A program made the translations under genes and the position numbers. Below the pieces are notes generated by a model, which did not search any database, was not told where the DNA came from, and saw only the letters and a list, made by a program, of their open reading frames with translations. Below, piece by piece: positions 47,068 to 60,055 of a stretch of 64,000 nucleotides of DNA. Where the stretch lies: positions 16,004,877 through 16,068,876 of the forward strand of contig JAPWDM010000005.1 of the NCBI GenBank assembly GCA_035578155.1, read 5' to 3'. The stretch is from Brachynemurus nebulosus. Lineage: Eukaryota > Arthropoda > Insecta > Neuroptera > Myrmeleontidae. Within the stretch, counting starts at the first letter, position 1; each line of letters opens with the position of its first letter.

Positions 47068-47437
47068 TGGGTGAGTTTTTCGAGAGTTGCCATTTTTATT
47101 ACAGCCAAATCGTTCATTTAATCGAAAAATTGTTCAAATAAGAGTTGTAGATATCGACGGGGGCAACCGATTGCTATAGTCAGGAGCTTTATAGCTCTTA
47201 TGGTTTTCGAGCTATGATACAAACTTATAGATTTTTAAATGGGACTATATATTAATTTTTCGATAAAACTGATCTAATGCATTAATTAACAACATAAATG
47301 AGCAAAAAAAAATTTTTTACCCAAGTTTAATTTTTTAAATTTTCTTTAATTTATCCAAGAAAAGAACCTTTTCCAGTACCATTTCTATTATAAAAATTTG
47401 GTTTTAATAGAATTGGCAACTCTCAAAAAACTCACAT
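47068..47437. mobile_element. Family E MITE inserted in (TA)n
   Basis: Inverted ends share GTGAGTTTTTYGAGAGTTGC. The element is flanked by TA and bracketed by (AT)n on both sides, so it landed inside a microsatellite. The interior matches the fragment at 23524-23755. Non-coding, 370 bp. Confidence 0.8.

Positions 47438-47440
<3 letters not shown>

Positions 47441-47524
<84 letters not shown>
47441..47524. repeat. (AT)n microsatellite, right of the MITE
   Basis: About 84 bp of AT alternation. Confidence 0.95.
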
Positions 47525-47528
<4 letters not shown>

Positions 47529-48515
47529 TACCTACTTCATAATATTAACATTTTTTACACCTGTAACATATACATGCAAAATTTTACTTTCATAGACCGA
47601 AAGATGTACCTACTAGTTATGAGGAAATTATAAGCAAAAACAAATTTTGGAACCCTAAAAAAAATAAATCGGAAACAGAAACGGTGACGGCGCGGCACAT
47701 AATAAAATAAACTGACACAATACACAGAACAAAACAAAACAAACTTTGCGATAAACACAAACATACATTCACACATGGTCTGTCTATCTGTTTTGCTTGA
47801 TAATGGCAAAAAAACGTTCAATGAAAACGGCTTATATTTTAATATATTATGTTGGAAAGCGAAGCTACGTTGCCTAGGCACGGTTCTCGAATGCCGCCCG
47901 TTTACTAGGTTGCTAGGCTTGGATTGTTTGTTACAGAGTAAATCCAGTAATAATGGTAGAACAGATACGATATGGATTGTACATACATGCATGCATAATA
48001 TATGAAAATAAAGAAATTTTCATGCGATGTATTATTATTGTAATGAAATTATTTTGATAGCTAACGCGCACCAAAGCATATTTGTTTACAAAACATAATT
48101 GTCGGAAATAAAGTCTGTGATTGCGGGAAGCGTGGTTGAGTTTAGAATATATCAGTGATTCTAAAACTAGTAGACGGCTCACGTTAAAAATGGCCTCTTT
48201 TTCCAGAAAAATTTTCTATACTTACTCTGAAATGCACGCGGTGTTAGAACCAGAGTCGGATTTACATAAATAAACTTCGGGCACGTGCGCCAGAACCTCC
48301 ACAAAATCGAATAAAATCCCAAAATTAAAAAATAGAATAGAAAGAATAAGCGCTTTTTCTTTTTTCTTTTGCTCGCCCTTTTCAGAAGTGCTCCACAGAG
48401 ATAAATTCGGCCCTTTAGAACTAAATGTGATTCTTGCGAGGACTGTTTTGGGTCAGTGGAACATCCACTCTTTTGTAGATTGACTGGAGATAATCAAATA
48501 GTTATTTATAGTATA
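47525..48515. other. No supported gene
   Basis: A 145-codon minus-strand frame at 47555-47992 is unlike any family I know and overlaps plus-strand frames. Confidence 0.4.
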
Positions 48516-48690
48516 CAGTTGATCCTTTTTTTGTGCGGTAGAAGGGACCGCATCAAAAAATCGCACAAAAAAATATATATTCAAAAATATCATAAATAGC
48601 TATAAAAAGTATAGTTCGATTCAGATTGTACAAAAAACTTTTTTTATGTGGTTGGTCGGGACCGATAAAAAAAGTTTCATCGAAAAAACA
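48516..48690 (+). mobile_element. Tigger/pogo-like left end
   Basis: CAGTTGATCC after TA, then GTGCGGT and ATCGCACAAAAAA phrases typical of Tigger-like MITE ends. The right end was not found. Confidence 0.45.
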
Positions 48691-48854
48691 TCACTCGAGA
48701 CGCTCAAAGCTTAGAAATTTTCTTAGAAGTTGTTTCTATAAACAAGATAAAGCATTAATTTACACGTAGAAAAATTTTATTTCAATTTTATATTATGAAG
48801 ATTTTGAAAAATATGTATATCAACGAAAAAAAAAAATAGAATGAAAAAATGAAA

Positions 48855-49150
48855 AAAAGCAAATTACAAAGCAAAACAATATAAATTTTTCAAAAAACAT
48901 TTTCTAGGTGTTTTATACTATTTACTCAAGTATTAAACTCTAATTAAAAATAAAGTGATAATTATAAAAACATGTTCGCATGTTTACGTATTCGTACGAC
49001 TGTCTGCGTATAACCATAAAATGGAAAAAAGGATACAAAAATTAGCCGAGGTGTTTTATGTATCTTTATCTATTTTAAAATTCAAGTATACTTGTTTTCT
49101 TTTCTTTTTTGTTGTTTTATTTTTTATTCTCCAAACACAAAGCAAACATT
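48855..49150 (+). repeat. Family F duplicated block, copy 2
   Basis: Counterpart of 42497-42785, about 6.4 kb downstream, with minor differences. Confidence 0.75.
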
Positions 49151-49202
49151 CTCCAAACACAAAGCAACATTTGGAGTAAACATTAATATATAATACTGTG
49201 AC

Positions 49203-49379
49203 GTTTAAGGAGTATCCACATTTTCGCCTAGGTTGGACGAAACGAGAATGTAGAGGGTCATTTCATTGTGTCTCGCGGTCGGTGTTTTAATGCTATTCAT
49301 ATGGCTGAGCCAACCTCAGCGAAGAACTTGACGAGGAACCTCGTCCAACCTCGGCGAGAATGTGGAGACTCCTTTACAC
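49203..49379. mobile_element. Compact 177-bp hairpin MITE
   Basis: Arms of about 38 bp: AAGGAGTATCCACATTTTCG and its inverse partner GAATGTGGAGACTCCTT, extended inward through GGTTGGACGA/TCGTCCAACC. GC-rich against its surroundings. A second AACCTCRGCGA word lies between the arms. Confidence 0.7.
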
Positions 49380-49645
49380 TTTTATCCCGAAACTCGTTTC
49401 AATTACAGTCTAGATATACGTATTCATATCCAAAAGTTATCAAGAAGAATTGTGTTTTTTTGTCATGCTCACCACAGAAAGTGAGTTCTTCGCCTACAAT
49501 AAAATCGAGTGCAATGCTGGTTGATCCTTATTGGATAATTGTGTGAATGTAATCGTAAGATATAGAACACACCAAAATAAGAACCTACGGTTAAACATTT
49601 TCTGTCATTTCAAGCTCGTGATGCTTTCCATAATATACTCTTAAA

Positions 49646-49837
49646 TTACTTTGCCAGATCAGAAGTTAATTTCATACGTTTTTCTACTTCAGGAATATAA
49701 TAATTCTCAATATTCTGTAAAATACTTTTCATCAACGTTTTTTTAATTGGATAAATCTTAGTAAACTCTGTAACATTGTCAGTAATAATCAAAATAAATT
49801 GATAACCACATTTGATTCTTAGTAAGGATCCAATCAA
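49646..49837 (-). pseudogene. Ty3/Gypsy integrase core fragment
   Basis: A 63-codon minus-strand frame reads as the first half of a retroelement integrase core: KCGYQFILIITDNVTEFTKI, then PIKKT and a YYIPEV block, close to the family pattern of Y-I-L-hydrophobic-D followed by a P-L/I-K-K segment. The stop comes shortly after an SD pair that may be the second catalytic Asp region. It is unlike the integrase of the 32-37 kb element, so it is a separate, older insertion. No LTRs seen nearby. Confidence 0.6.
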
Positions 49838-51271
49838 ATTTAAAAATACATTTTCTAATTTCTTTTCTCAAATATTTGTAGTAAGTTTGAGAGCCACTGT
49901 ATTATATATAATATATCATGCATTTATACATATTATTTGTTTTATATTTGATTTATATACTGATCCCGACAAGCGTACTTCGCGTCATATAATCATGTTT
50001 ACACATTTCTATAGTTTTTCCTCGAAAATATAGTGTTTTAGTATTGTTTGTTGAAAACTATCCATAAATATTTGCTATAGAATTCAAACACATAGATACA
50101 GTGGCGGGTAAAACAATATTTATGCCATCTTCCGTAAACCTTTTGCTGATGGGTGTGCCAGTTATTTTGCCCACAATTGTACATTTGTACGTGTTGTAAA
50201 TGATTTACAAGTGTTGTAAATAAATTTATTGCATCCGCAAAAATAAATGTTTACAAGATTGTTTAAATTATTCTTGATTGTTTACTGTTTACACTTATTG
50301 TAAATAAACATATATTTACCAGTATATGTTGTGTGCTGTACTGATATCACGAAAAAGTTTGAAGCCATCATTAAATTTACATTTCCGTAATCTAGTTTCA
50401 AAATACTCTAAATTTAGTGACATTAATTTATTAATATATCATTTTCAATTCTCACACCTAAATCACTTGTGTATTGTATACAAATAATTGAAAAAAGAGA
50501 AAGAAAATGTGTAATAAGAGTACACAATTTACGTAGGTGCGAAATAGGTACATACGTACAATGTGTTCAAGGTTACATGAGGCAGTCAAAAAAGTCAAAT
50601 GTACCTATAAATATACCTATAAAAGTGTTATAGAAATAATAATTACTGGCACTTCATTTGGAAATTTCAAGTTATATTGTGCATTTAAACTCGCCAAAAA
50701 AATTATATAATATATTGTATAAAATCTTATTCGAAAATATTAAATTTTAATAGCTGACTTTAGAGATAGTTTTTTCTATTTAAATAATAATAGTACAATT
50801 CTGTATGCAGACATACAATATGTTTCTCTAAAAAATATGTTAAAATTAGAGAGGCTGTAAATCAGGGACAAAACCTAATTTCAAAATTCGAGTTCCATTA
50901 GGCCACCTCTGGGACAATTCTCTATTAATAAACACCTCATTTGTAGACCTTGTTTGTTGAATGACCTCGACTGTACGTTTTTTACAAAATTTTTGTGATA
51001 AAGTTGTGAATTAATAATACTAACATCAATAGGTATATCAGAGTGATCTTTTTGTTGTAATTTTGTTCCATACTACTACTAACATGTACTCAATCGCCTT
51101 GATACCAACCAACAGAGCAGCTAAAATGTACACGCATATATTGATATTGATGAGTTATGAACAAATTAAAAATAAAATAACATTTCTGTATAGTATTTTT
51201 TTTACATTATCTAAGAAGCTAAATTGTGAATCATCTTCAAATTACGTGGAGCATTTGTTTATAATTATATG
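49838..51271. other. No clear feature
   Basis: Nothing recognised. Confidence 0.4.
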
Positions 51272-51273
51272 TA

Positions 51274-52966
51274 CAGTCAGCCACACTCGTATTCGTACAG
51301 CAGCATATTTACTCATATGACAAAATTTAAACCAAATGGATTCCCATAATTTCCCATAAATTTGAAGTTTTTTGTTTATAATATTAATATCTGGATCTTC
51401 TGCTTCCTATATAAGCTAAAAAATTTTATTAATAGTTTTTAAAAAAAAATTCTCTAAGAAAAATGTTATGCATGTAATTTGTATCAACATGTCCAACACC
51501 ACATTCGTATTCGTACACCATAAAATTTGATAAATATTTTTATATGTTTCAAAAATGAATTACTTTATTTTCAAATTTAGAAGTATATTTACGTAGGTAT
51601 GTACCTTTATTTTAAATAAACATAAAATTTAATAATTCTTAAGGTCAAATTTTTCATTAATTTGCCGAAAAAATAAAAAAATTTTAATAGAGTTTACGAA
51701 ATTGTTATTGATGTATGCTAATAAAATAAATTCCTACAGAAAGTCCTTAAACCTCTTAAATGACAAGCGAACATTTATTTCACATTTAATTTGTCATAAA
51801 GGATAACCAACACGATAATAAATTAGAAAATAACTCTTGAAATATGGATAAAAAATATTACGTCTTATTCTAAATTGTCATTTTTTAATGAAAAAATGAA
51901 CAAAAATCCATAAAAAAGTGATAGAATGGTCAGGATTAAATGAAAAGATTACTTAGCAAAGTATTTTTGTTCTGGAAAAATTTCTCGCGTTATTGAAAGA
52001 CGTGATATATACCGTGGAAATGTACGTGGTAAGTAACATAAATAAATAATAAAACTTATATTGCTCTAAAATGTACGAAAATAAGGATTTAAGGACAAGA
52101 TCAATGATGAAGATCTTAATTTTACGTTTATCTGTGAATATTTTGTTACATCGAAATTCAGAATCCTTATTTACGTAGTTTCTGGAGCAATCTATCTATC
52201 TTTGTTTATATATGTTATTTACATGCATTTTTTCCCACGGTATATATCACATGTTTTAATAACGCGAGAAATTCTTTCAGTGCGAAATTTCTTTGTTATG
52301 CAATCCTTTCACCTTATCCTGATCATTTTAGGGCTCTTTAGTGGATTTTTATTAATTTATTTATTCAAAAATGACAATTTATAACAAGATGTAGTATTCT
52401 TTAACCATATTCCAAGAGTTATTTTCTAATTTATTATCCTGTTTGTGGTCCTTTATGACATATTAAGTGTTAAATAGTCGCCTGCTTACAATTTAAGCCC
52501 TTTCTGAAGAATTTATTTTGGTAGCATAGATCAATAATCGTTTTCTTGGACTCTATTGAAATTTCTTTAATTTTCCATTAAATATAAGGAAAAATTGACC
52601 TTGAGGATTATTATATTTTATGTTTATTTAAAATAAAGGTACATACCTACGTAAATATACTTCTAAATTTGCAAATAAAATAATTCATTTTTGAAACATA
52701 TAAAAATATTTATCAAATTAAGGTGTACGAATACGAATGTGGCGTTGGACATGTTGATACAAATTACATGCATAACATTTTTCTTAGAAATTTTTTTTTA
52801 AAAACTATTAATGAAATTTTTTTAGCTTATATAGGAAGTAGAAGATCCAAATATTAATATTATAAACAAAAAAGTTCAAATTTGTGGGAATTGTGGGAAT
52901 CCATTTGGTTTAAATTTTGTCATATGAGTAAATATGCTGCTGTACGAATACGAGTGTGGCTGACTG
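51274..52966. mobile_element. Tc1-like foldback element with IR/DR ends
   Basis: Begins CAGTCAGCC next to TA (51272-51273) and ends with the inverse next to TA (52967-52968). The 19-bp word CCACAYTCGTATTCGTACA occurs twice in each end, at 51281 and 51499, and inverted at 52724 and 52941. Two direct repeats per inverted end is the IR/DR layout of Tc1-like elements. The first 390 bp of each end pair closely. Pairing continues with gaps to about 52020/52225, so nearly the whole 1693 bp folds back. A plus-strand scrap near 51970-52030 (KISRVIERR) might be a transposase relic; weak. Confidence 0.85.
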
Positions 52967-52968
52967 TA

Positions 52969-55582
52969 ACTATTTGACAAATTATTTTTATCAACATTGT
53001 AAAATTAATTCGGTTTTTTTTTCTAATACGAATTTTGACGCGTTTTTGTAGAAAAACTGCTAGTGTTACCCTAACTAATAACTTTACCTGCATAAGAAGC
53101 ACAACGCGGGCAACAAATTAAGTAACCGGAGCTGGAGGAACTTCGTGTAACCTTGAACACACAGTACGTACATCTCAATGTAACACTTTGAGCTAATTTT
53201 CAAATACGATCTCTTCCTTATTTATCTCCATCTATACACAAACCCTGTAAATAAAGTCGATAACACAACAGCAAGTTAGCTTCATACTATACTAGGTATC
53301 GTTGTTTTTATATGTCGTAATTCTTCCATGGCTATCTTTCCGTATCATTTGTTATCATTAAGTGATTGTCATTTGTTTACTTTCATTTCTCGCTACACAC
53401 TCCCGTCTCATTTCTGTGCCATATTATTCTTGTGCCACCTCTTGACGTTTTGCAATCCTGTAAAACCACTCACTGGTACCTCATTCGAGTTTTCCCTCAT
53501 TTTTGTGTATAGCCAGTTTTATCCGTGTATATACAAGCGATCAACAGCACGTGATGAAAATGGTTATATTAAATATTCATGTGAAATTATAAAAGCTACT
53601 CTATGAGTTGTTTTGGTGTACAGTAGTGTACAAATCAAATAATACTAACAATTCAAACAAGACACAAGATGTTATGAATTGGAAGCAATCAGCAGTTTCC
53701 AAATACAGAAGGTTTTTAGAAGTAAAATTGTTGCCTACTAAAGTTTTTACAAATTAGGTTTTATATATTTTTTTAAAGTCTTACTCCTAGTCGCTCCCTG
53801 TGGGAGAGGGCAGTTCATATTTCGATTCATCCCTACACACTATAATGTTATTTAAAAAAAATAATTTGCGGATTAGAAATATGCTACGACTTCAAGCTTG
53901 CTGCAAAATTTTAAAATTTTTTTAATAGGGTATTTGACGATAGCAACAAAAAAGCATAAAATATATATGAAACGTAAGCTTAAGTTGTAGGGATACATAA
54001 AAAATGCATTTTATTTTAAAATAGCCAGAGATATATTTTATTTTATTAAATTAAAATAATTATTTTTAACCTATTTTTTTCCTAGTCACAAACGCCAATC
54101 ACGAAGTAGACGGCGTGTGACGTCTCTAAACTCAAGCAACTAATGTTGACATATTCATTGTGTAAAATATTGTTTTTAAATAAAATGATTTTTTGAGTTT
54201 ATAGGTGCCAAATCGATTTATTCCGAAGCTAAAACAAATCCTCAATTTACAAACGTTAATTATTTATTCTTTTCAATCTAGAATACCTCAAAAAACGGCA
54301 AATTTTTCACTGAGTGACAGATTGACTTTTTTACTTATCATCAAAAATATAAAACACTTCTAATAATCTTAGGTTGATGAAATTCGACAGAGTTGTAGAA
54401 TTTGAAGCATAAATAAAGATACAAATCAAATAACGAAAAATTTTATACTATTCACCTTTAAAAGGGAAGTTTAAAATTTGCATGTAAAAAATCGTGAAAT
54501 GTAATACATTTTTATCATGAAAGTATGGTTACTATAGTTACAATAATAATAATCATCACAAAAATTAAAACTCAGTTTATTGACATTTGTTAAAAGCTTT
54601 CGTTAGAGAATTTATTAGGGACAGATTTTCAAAAGATTCTATCTTAGTGGGTTTCTGTGTCATAAAAATAAATTGCTATCCAAGCTTTATACGTCTAGTT
54701 TTACAGTAATTTCAGAAAATGAATCAATCAGTAAGTTAGAATATGGTTACGTTTTTCGACTAAGCTATTCATTGTTTGACTTTGAGCCTCTTTTATAGAA
54801 CTCTTTTTGATGGAGTAAATGTTTTCTCACTATGAAATAATAATTTGTTAAAGCATCTAGCACTAATTTTTCATGAATTGACACTACGATAATAGCAAGT
54901 TTTTTTTTGCTATAAACCCGGATTTTTGTTCTATAAAATCCAGAAATGTGAAAGAAAATGCAAAAACTACACTAAGCAGCACTGGTAATAAAGTATTTTA
55001 CTCATATTTTCAAAAAATCAATTATATTAAGGATACATAATTTTTAGCTTGTACTTCGTGTAAGTACAATGACATCATTCATCTCATTTGACAGCTGGTA
55101 AAAATTTGATACCGTTTTGTCGGCTAATTTTAAATCCAATAGTTTTTATGGTTATAATTCTCAAGATGCAAGGTATTTTAAAGAAAAAACATTTTTTATG
55201 GGTTCATAATAAAGCAATAAATAGGGTTCGGCACATTTCTGAAATTAGTCAAATAGCCTATTCTGATAGGTACAAGGAAATTGTTTTTTAAAAAAATTTT
55301 AATTCTCCTAAGAGATGTGACTTATAATTCTGCCCTTAAAATAATCGAAATCTTTTGTTATCTTTACCTTTTGTCAAAGTCCGAACAAATTCCGAAAACC
55401 AAAAATTTTTCGTTTTTTCTAAAAAGCTGAAAATGGTGATAAGTCCAAAACTGTGACTCCACCTAAACATATGAAATTTAGCTTGGAAAATTTCTTCTGT
55501 TAACCTCAATCTTCCTGAGAAAATTTAGTTCTGTACCGTAAGTAGCCTCGGAGATTGAGGCGGTCGAAAATTTAGAAAATTT
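52969..55582. other. No supported gene
   Basis: ATAGGGTATTTGACG at 53927 resembles a family C end, without the rest. Short frames at 53328-53606 and 55088-55291 lack motifs. Confidence 0.4.
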
Positions 55583-56281
55583 GGCGGACAGGTCTACCCA
55601 CACTGTCAACTTCCCATTGGGTGTCCTTAAAGACTAGAAACTACTGTACATAAATAATTATTTTTCCATTTCGGACAACTTCTCCCCTGGGCCCCCGATA
55701 GAGGCTTTGCCCCTTGCACCATACCGGGGGCTTCGCCTTCTGTACCTAAGGGTGAGGGTTCCACCATTATCAAACAAATGATAACATCATTTGTTCTCTT
55801 GATATGCGAGACAAAATATATTTCAAAAACAGTTTCCTATTTGGTTTTATTTTTTTATTTTTATTTTTTTTTTTAAATTTTATAATAATATACTGGCGTT
55901 TTTAACATCAAGGAAGGTTCTTAGGCCATTATATAATAATGTTATGGTAAAAAATCCATATAATCTATGTTATCTTAATAAAGTTAATTCAGTTTTTTTT
56001 ACCACAAAAAACAAACCACTAATCCGAATTTGCTGAAAACTTTATCCGGTCTTCATTTTTTTATTACGCATTTAATGAAATTAGTCCGGAGTTGATATCA
56101 TCATTTGTTCTAGAGATATGCGGGACGAAAAAAAATTCACGAACGAACTAACGAACGCACCCACAGACATCACGCTAAAAACGATGGATTCAGATTCTAG
56201 TGACCTTGAAACGTGGAGATACGTCAAAATTAGCGATTCGAAAAATCGATCCATTACAATAACTTCCTATGGGAAGTTAAT
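55583..56281 (-). repeat. Repeat family A, copy 2 (inverted)
   Basis: Full-length counterpart of 9349-10010 on the opposite strand, with both ends and the GC-rich module (55685-55765). The 60-codon frame at its end is not a gene. Confidence 0.8.
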
Positions 56282-56297
56282 AAAATTTAAATATACT

Positions 56298-56517
56298 TAA
56301 CGTAAAAGTCCCCATTATGGAACGGCATCTAATACTGGAACCGTTTTGACATTTACATATTTATTTCTTTAATTAAGGAAACATTAAATGCGAGGTGAAT
56401 TCTATTGATAATAATTGTTGTTATCAGACGTTTCTTTCAGAAATAGCTTCATTAATATGTAAATGTCAAAACTGTTCCAGTGTTAGATACCGTTCCATAA
56501 TGGGGGTTTTTACGTTA
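56298..56517. mobile_element. 220-bp MITE with about 63-bp inverted ends
   Basis: Arms starting AACGTAAAAG and sharing CCCATTATGGAACGG and TGACATTTACATATT pair almost fully; TA borders both sides. It sits between the two opposed family A copies. Confidence 0.75.
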
Positions 56518-57113
56518 CATAAATAAAAATAGTTTCATTTAGTCTATTGACTTCTCGTTGTACGGAACCGTAACTGTGTAAGCCCGACTTGCTTCTAACC
56601 AATTTTTTTCAATATGTTGGAATTATTTTATCGACTACTGTACTTGTTTACGTTTGTATTGATGGCAATATAAGTGTGTAGGTGGATTTTAATAATTATT
56701 TTACATTCATAAATACCATACAATCAACACATCTAGGTCAACTTCCGTCCACGGGTTCTGTCATTCATTTAACCAAACATCCACACAGTAACATCTTCTG
56801 TACTTTTCCGTAACTTTACGGTTACGTCTATCTTTTGTATATATCTATCGTCATTGTTTACATATTTACTGTGGATGGTTGTTTACATGTAATAGGATAT
56901 AGTCGGGAAAATACGCTGCCTCATTTTTAATATGCAATTGTTAGTTATATTTTTGACATTTGAGCGATGTTTGGCCTTGAGGCTAGATTGTGTCATCAAG
57001 ATCAAAAACGCTAACGAAAAATTATTCTTCATTTTTTTTTTAAATATTAGTGTTTAAATGTCATAGAAGTACTTTAAAATGGAGTGTATTTGAATCTGTC
57101 AGATATTAAAATT
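56518..57113. other. No clear feature
   Basis: Nothing recognised. Confidence 0.4.
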
Positions 57114-57660
57114 ATTAACTTCCCATTAGAAGTTATTGTAATGGGTCCGATTTTACGAATCGCTAATTTTGACATATCTCCACGTTTTAACATCACTAGA
57201 ATCCGAATCCATAGTCTTTAGCGTGATGTCTGTGTCTGCGTTCGTTAGTTCGATCGTGAATTTTTTTCGTGTCGCATATCTCGAGAACAAATGATGATAT
57301 TAACTCCGGACTAATTTCATTAGATGCATAATCAAATAATGAAGACCGGATAAAGTTTTCAGCAAATTCGAATTAGTGGTTTTTAGTGGTTTGTTTTTTG
57401 TGATAAAAAAACGGAATTAACTTTATTAACATAACATAGATTACATGGATTTTTTACCATATCTTTATTATACAATGGCCTAAGAACGTTCCGTGATGTT
57501 AAAAACGCCAGTAAATTATAGTAAAATTTAATAAAATTTAAAAAAAAAATTTTTTGATAAGGGTGGAGCCCCCACCCTTAGGTACAGAAGGCGAAGTCCC
57601 CGGTGTGGTGCAAGGGGCAAAGCCTCTATCGGGGGTCCAGAGGAGGAGTCCCCTGAATTA
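57114..57660 (+). repeat. Repeat family A, copy 3 (5' part)
   Basis: Starts ATTAACTTCCCAT and runs through the GC-rich module (57558-57652). Its last 60 bp appear at 58738-58812, beyond a 1.1-kb interruption that contains family B. Confidence 0.75.
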
Positions 57661-58032
57661 AAAAAAAGTTATAAAAGTAATGAATATTTTTTAAATATTT
57701 TTTTTATTATTTTATTCCTAAAAGACCTGTCCATAAAACTGAGTACGGGTTTTAGGTAATTTTAAAAATTAACTATAAAATTGTAATCCCAAACTTCTAA
57801 AAATTATAAAACCCAATTTTTTATTAAAAAAAAAAATGTTTAAAAATAGTTACAATTGTTCAATTGGAAAAAGCATACTCCACTTTATAAGCAATATGTT
57901 TATGAATAAAATTAAAAAAAATTAAGTCTCCATCTTTTCTAGAACTTGAGATATGATTTTCCTAGTCGGGAAAAACACAAATTTCGAGAAACGGTAGAAA
58001 ACAAAAATAATAACAAAAGAAGCGGTTTACTC

Positions 58033-58545
58033 ACAAGTAAAGGTCCCGAGGCCGGACCTATCGATTTTGATGAAACTTAAATATGTTGTAGAATACTAAA
58101 AACTAAGGGACACGTATACTTTTTTTACCTGCAGAAAAACGGTTTGAAGGGGTGAAATCGCCCTCCAAAAATTGGGGTAAAAATTTAATTTTTCAAATAT
58201 CTGGAAAACAGTAAGAGATAGAGCAAAAGTTTAAATTGGCGATATTGCTCTTTTTTAAAGGGCTATCTATTGATATGCAATTTGTTCATATTACATCAAC
58301 AGGGGTGGTTGGAGGTTAAAATTTGGGGGTTAATTTTGCAAAAAGGGGGTGAAAAATAAACAATATAAAAATTTTGTTTACAGATTTGAAATCTACGTCA
58401 AAAAATCCAATTGACCTATTTTTACTCAATGCCCTAATATTAAGTCTAGGGGTAGTTAACTAGAGGGTGACTATGTCGAATAGTCGTACAATTTGGGTAT
58501 TTCAAGAAGTTCTTCTTCATGGAAAATAGCTTAAGACAATTAGAA
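58033..58545 (+). repeat. Family B, single copy
   Basis: Matches the left arm plus spacer of 29315-30290, same orientation, starting ACAAGTAAAGGTCCCGAGGC. It extends past the spacer where the palindromic copy turns back. Confidence 0.8.
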
Positions 58546-58737
58546 TAACGTAGAAATGAAATTCTCAAATTCAAAATTGAGTTTGAGCAACATTGGAGAG
58601 GGGGTGAGTCACCCTCTTAAATTACATTCTAGTTTATATACACTAATTTTTGCTACTAACACCCTGATAGTGGGTAAAATAATGTCACAATAAGTGGTTT
58701 TGAAGATTCGGAAAAAAATTAGTTTATTAGCCGTTTT

Positions 58738-58812
58738 TGGCGTGAACTCCTCCCTTAAGGGCATCCGATGGGAAGTTGACAGTGCGGGTCGACCTCTCTC
58801 CCAAATTATTTG
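58738..58812 (+). repeat. Repeat family A, copy 3 (3' end piece)
   Basis: GGGCATCCGATGGGAAGTTG followed by ACAGTGCGGGTCGACC is the closing phrase of family A. Confidence 0.65.
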
Positions 58813-59154
58813 TATTTTGAGTTAACACAGATCCGAAATTCCAAATCGCTTATCGCTTATACTGTGATGCGATAGCAAAAAACAAAAAAGAAAAAACAAG
58901 TTTACAATTAATTTGATACTATAAGCAATAAAATATTGTACATATAATTTAAAACAATTACGTTTTGGTATAGAGAAGTATCAAATTGTAATTGTAACTA
59001 TTTTAATTATTTAAACAAAACTCAATAAAGGTGTAAACTTTGAAACATACCATTAATCACATATGATTGAATTACGTTCAGTGTGGCTACTATAGCCTAT
59101 ACTGTGTACCTTTCATAGGTACAAACATGTTATTCAATACATTAATAGGTAATG

Positions 59155-59157
<3 letters not shown>
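58813..59157. other. No clear feature
   Basis: Nothing recognised. Confidence 0.4.

Positions 59158-59221
<64 letters not shown>
59158..59221. repeat. (AT)n microsatellite
   Basis: About 64 bp of AT alternation. Confidence 0.95.
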
Positions 59222-59229
<8 letters not shown>

Positions 59230-59639
59230 TATTATATTCAGTATAGTATACCATAATAATTGCAATGTGTCATACAGGACGTTCCAGACATAATCATGAC
59301 TTTAAAACTAAATAAATAAACTGGTTTTTTATAAGACGTTTATATCTTTATTCACTTAAAAAAAAACTCCTATTGTATCAGTTATCTTTTTAAAGAGAAT
59401 TACATGAATTTGTCAGTAAAAATGAAAAATTCATACCCCAAATTACTCTAATTCAATCAATCAGCTTTATTCAGATGCTTGCCGTAAAGCTTGATTATAG
59501 AGGAAAAAAAATTTAATTTATTGACGCTTAATTTATTAATTTTATTAAAAAATTTGAATGTCTTGAAAATCGTTTCTGGAATGATAAACGGATGAATCTG
59601 GAGGTGAATAAGTTTGCGAAGTCGTTCTTGTCTTTTCTT
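59222..59639. other. No clear feature
   Basis: Nothing recognised. Confidence 0.4.
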
Positions 59640-59935
59640 TCTGTGACCCTACTGCTTTTAGTAGGTATAGAACTCCTGTGACTTTACTACTTTTGTTATA
59701 GAACCTCTGTGACCTTATTACTTTTGGTATCTAGAACTACTGCAGCCTTCTTACTTTTGGTATAGAACCGTTACAACCTTACTACTTGTCGTACAGAATC
59801 GTTGTAACCTTACTACACTTGGCACAGTACCACTTTAACCTTACTAGTTTTGGTGAAGAACTTCTATCTGTAACCTTACTATTTTTTTGTGTAGAACCGC
59901 TGCAACCTTACTACTTATGGTACAGAATACAGATA
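59640..59935. repeat. 38-bp minisatellite, array 2
   Basis: About eight units of the same sequence type as 1890-2040 (CTTACTACTTTTGGTAYAGAA then CCGCTGTAAC phrases), here uninterrupted. Confidence 0.8.
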
Positions 59936-60055
59936 GACACAAATTCTAACATTTGATTCTTAAAGTTTGTTTACAATACAATTTCTTTATACTTTACATA
60001 GACCAATCTGTTTAACTCGCATTCATACCAACAGTCGCTAGCTACTTATTTAATG

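Noticed and set aside
47555..47992. 145-codon minus-strand frame
   Set aside because: No recognisable domain; overlaps an equally good frame on the other strand.
52920..53102. Frames ending in HTRIRTAAYLLI at both ends of the Tc1-like element
   Set aside because: The shared peptide is the inverted terminal repeat translated on both strands.
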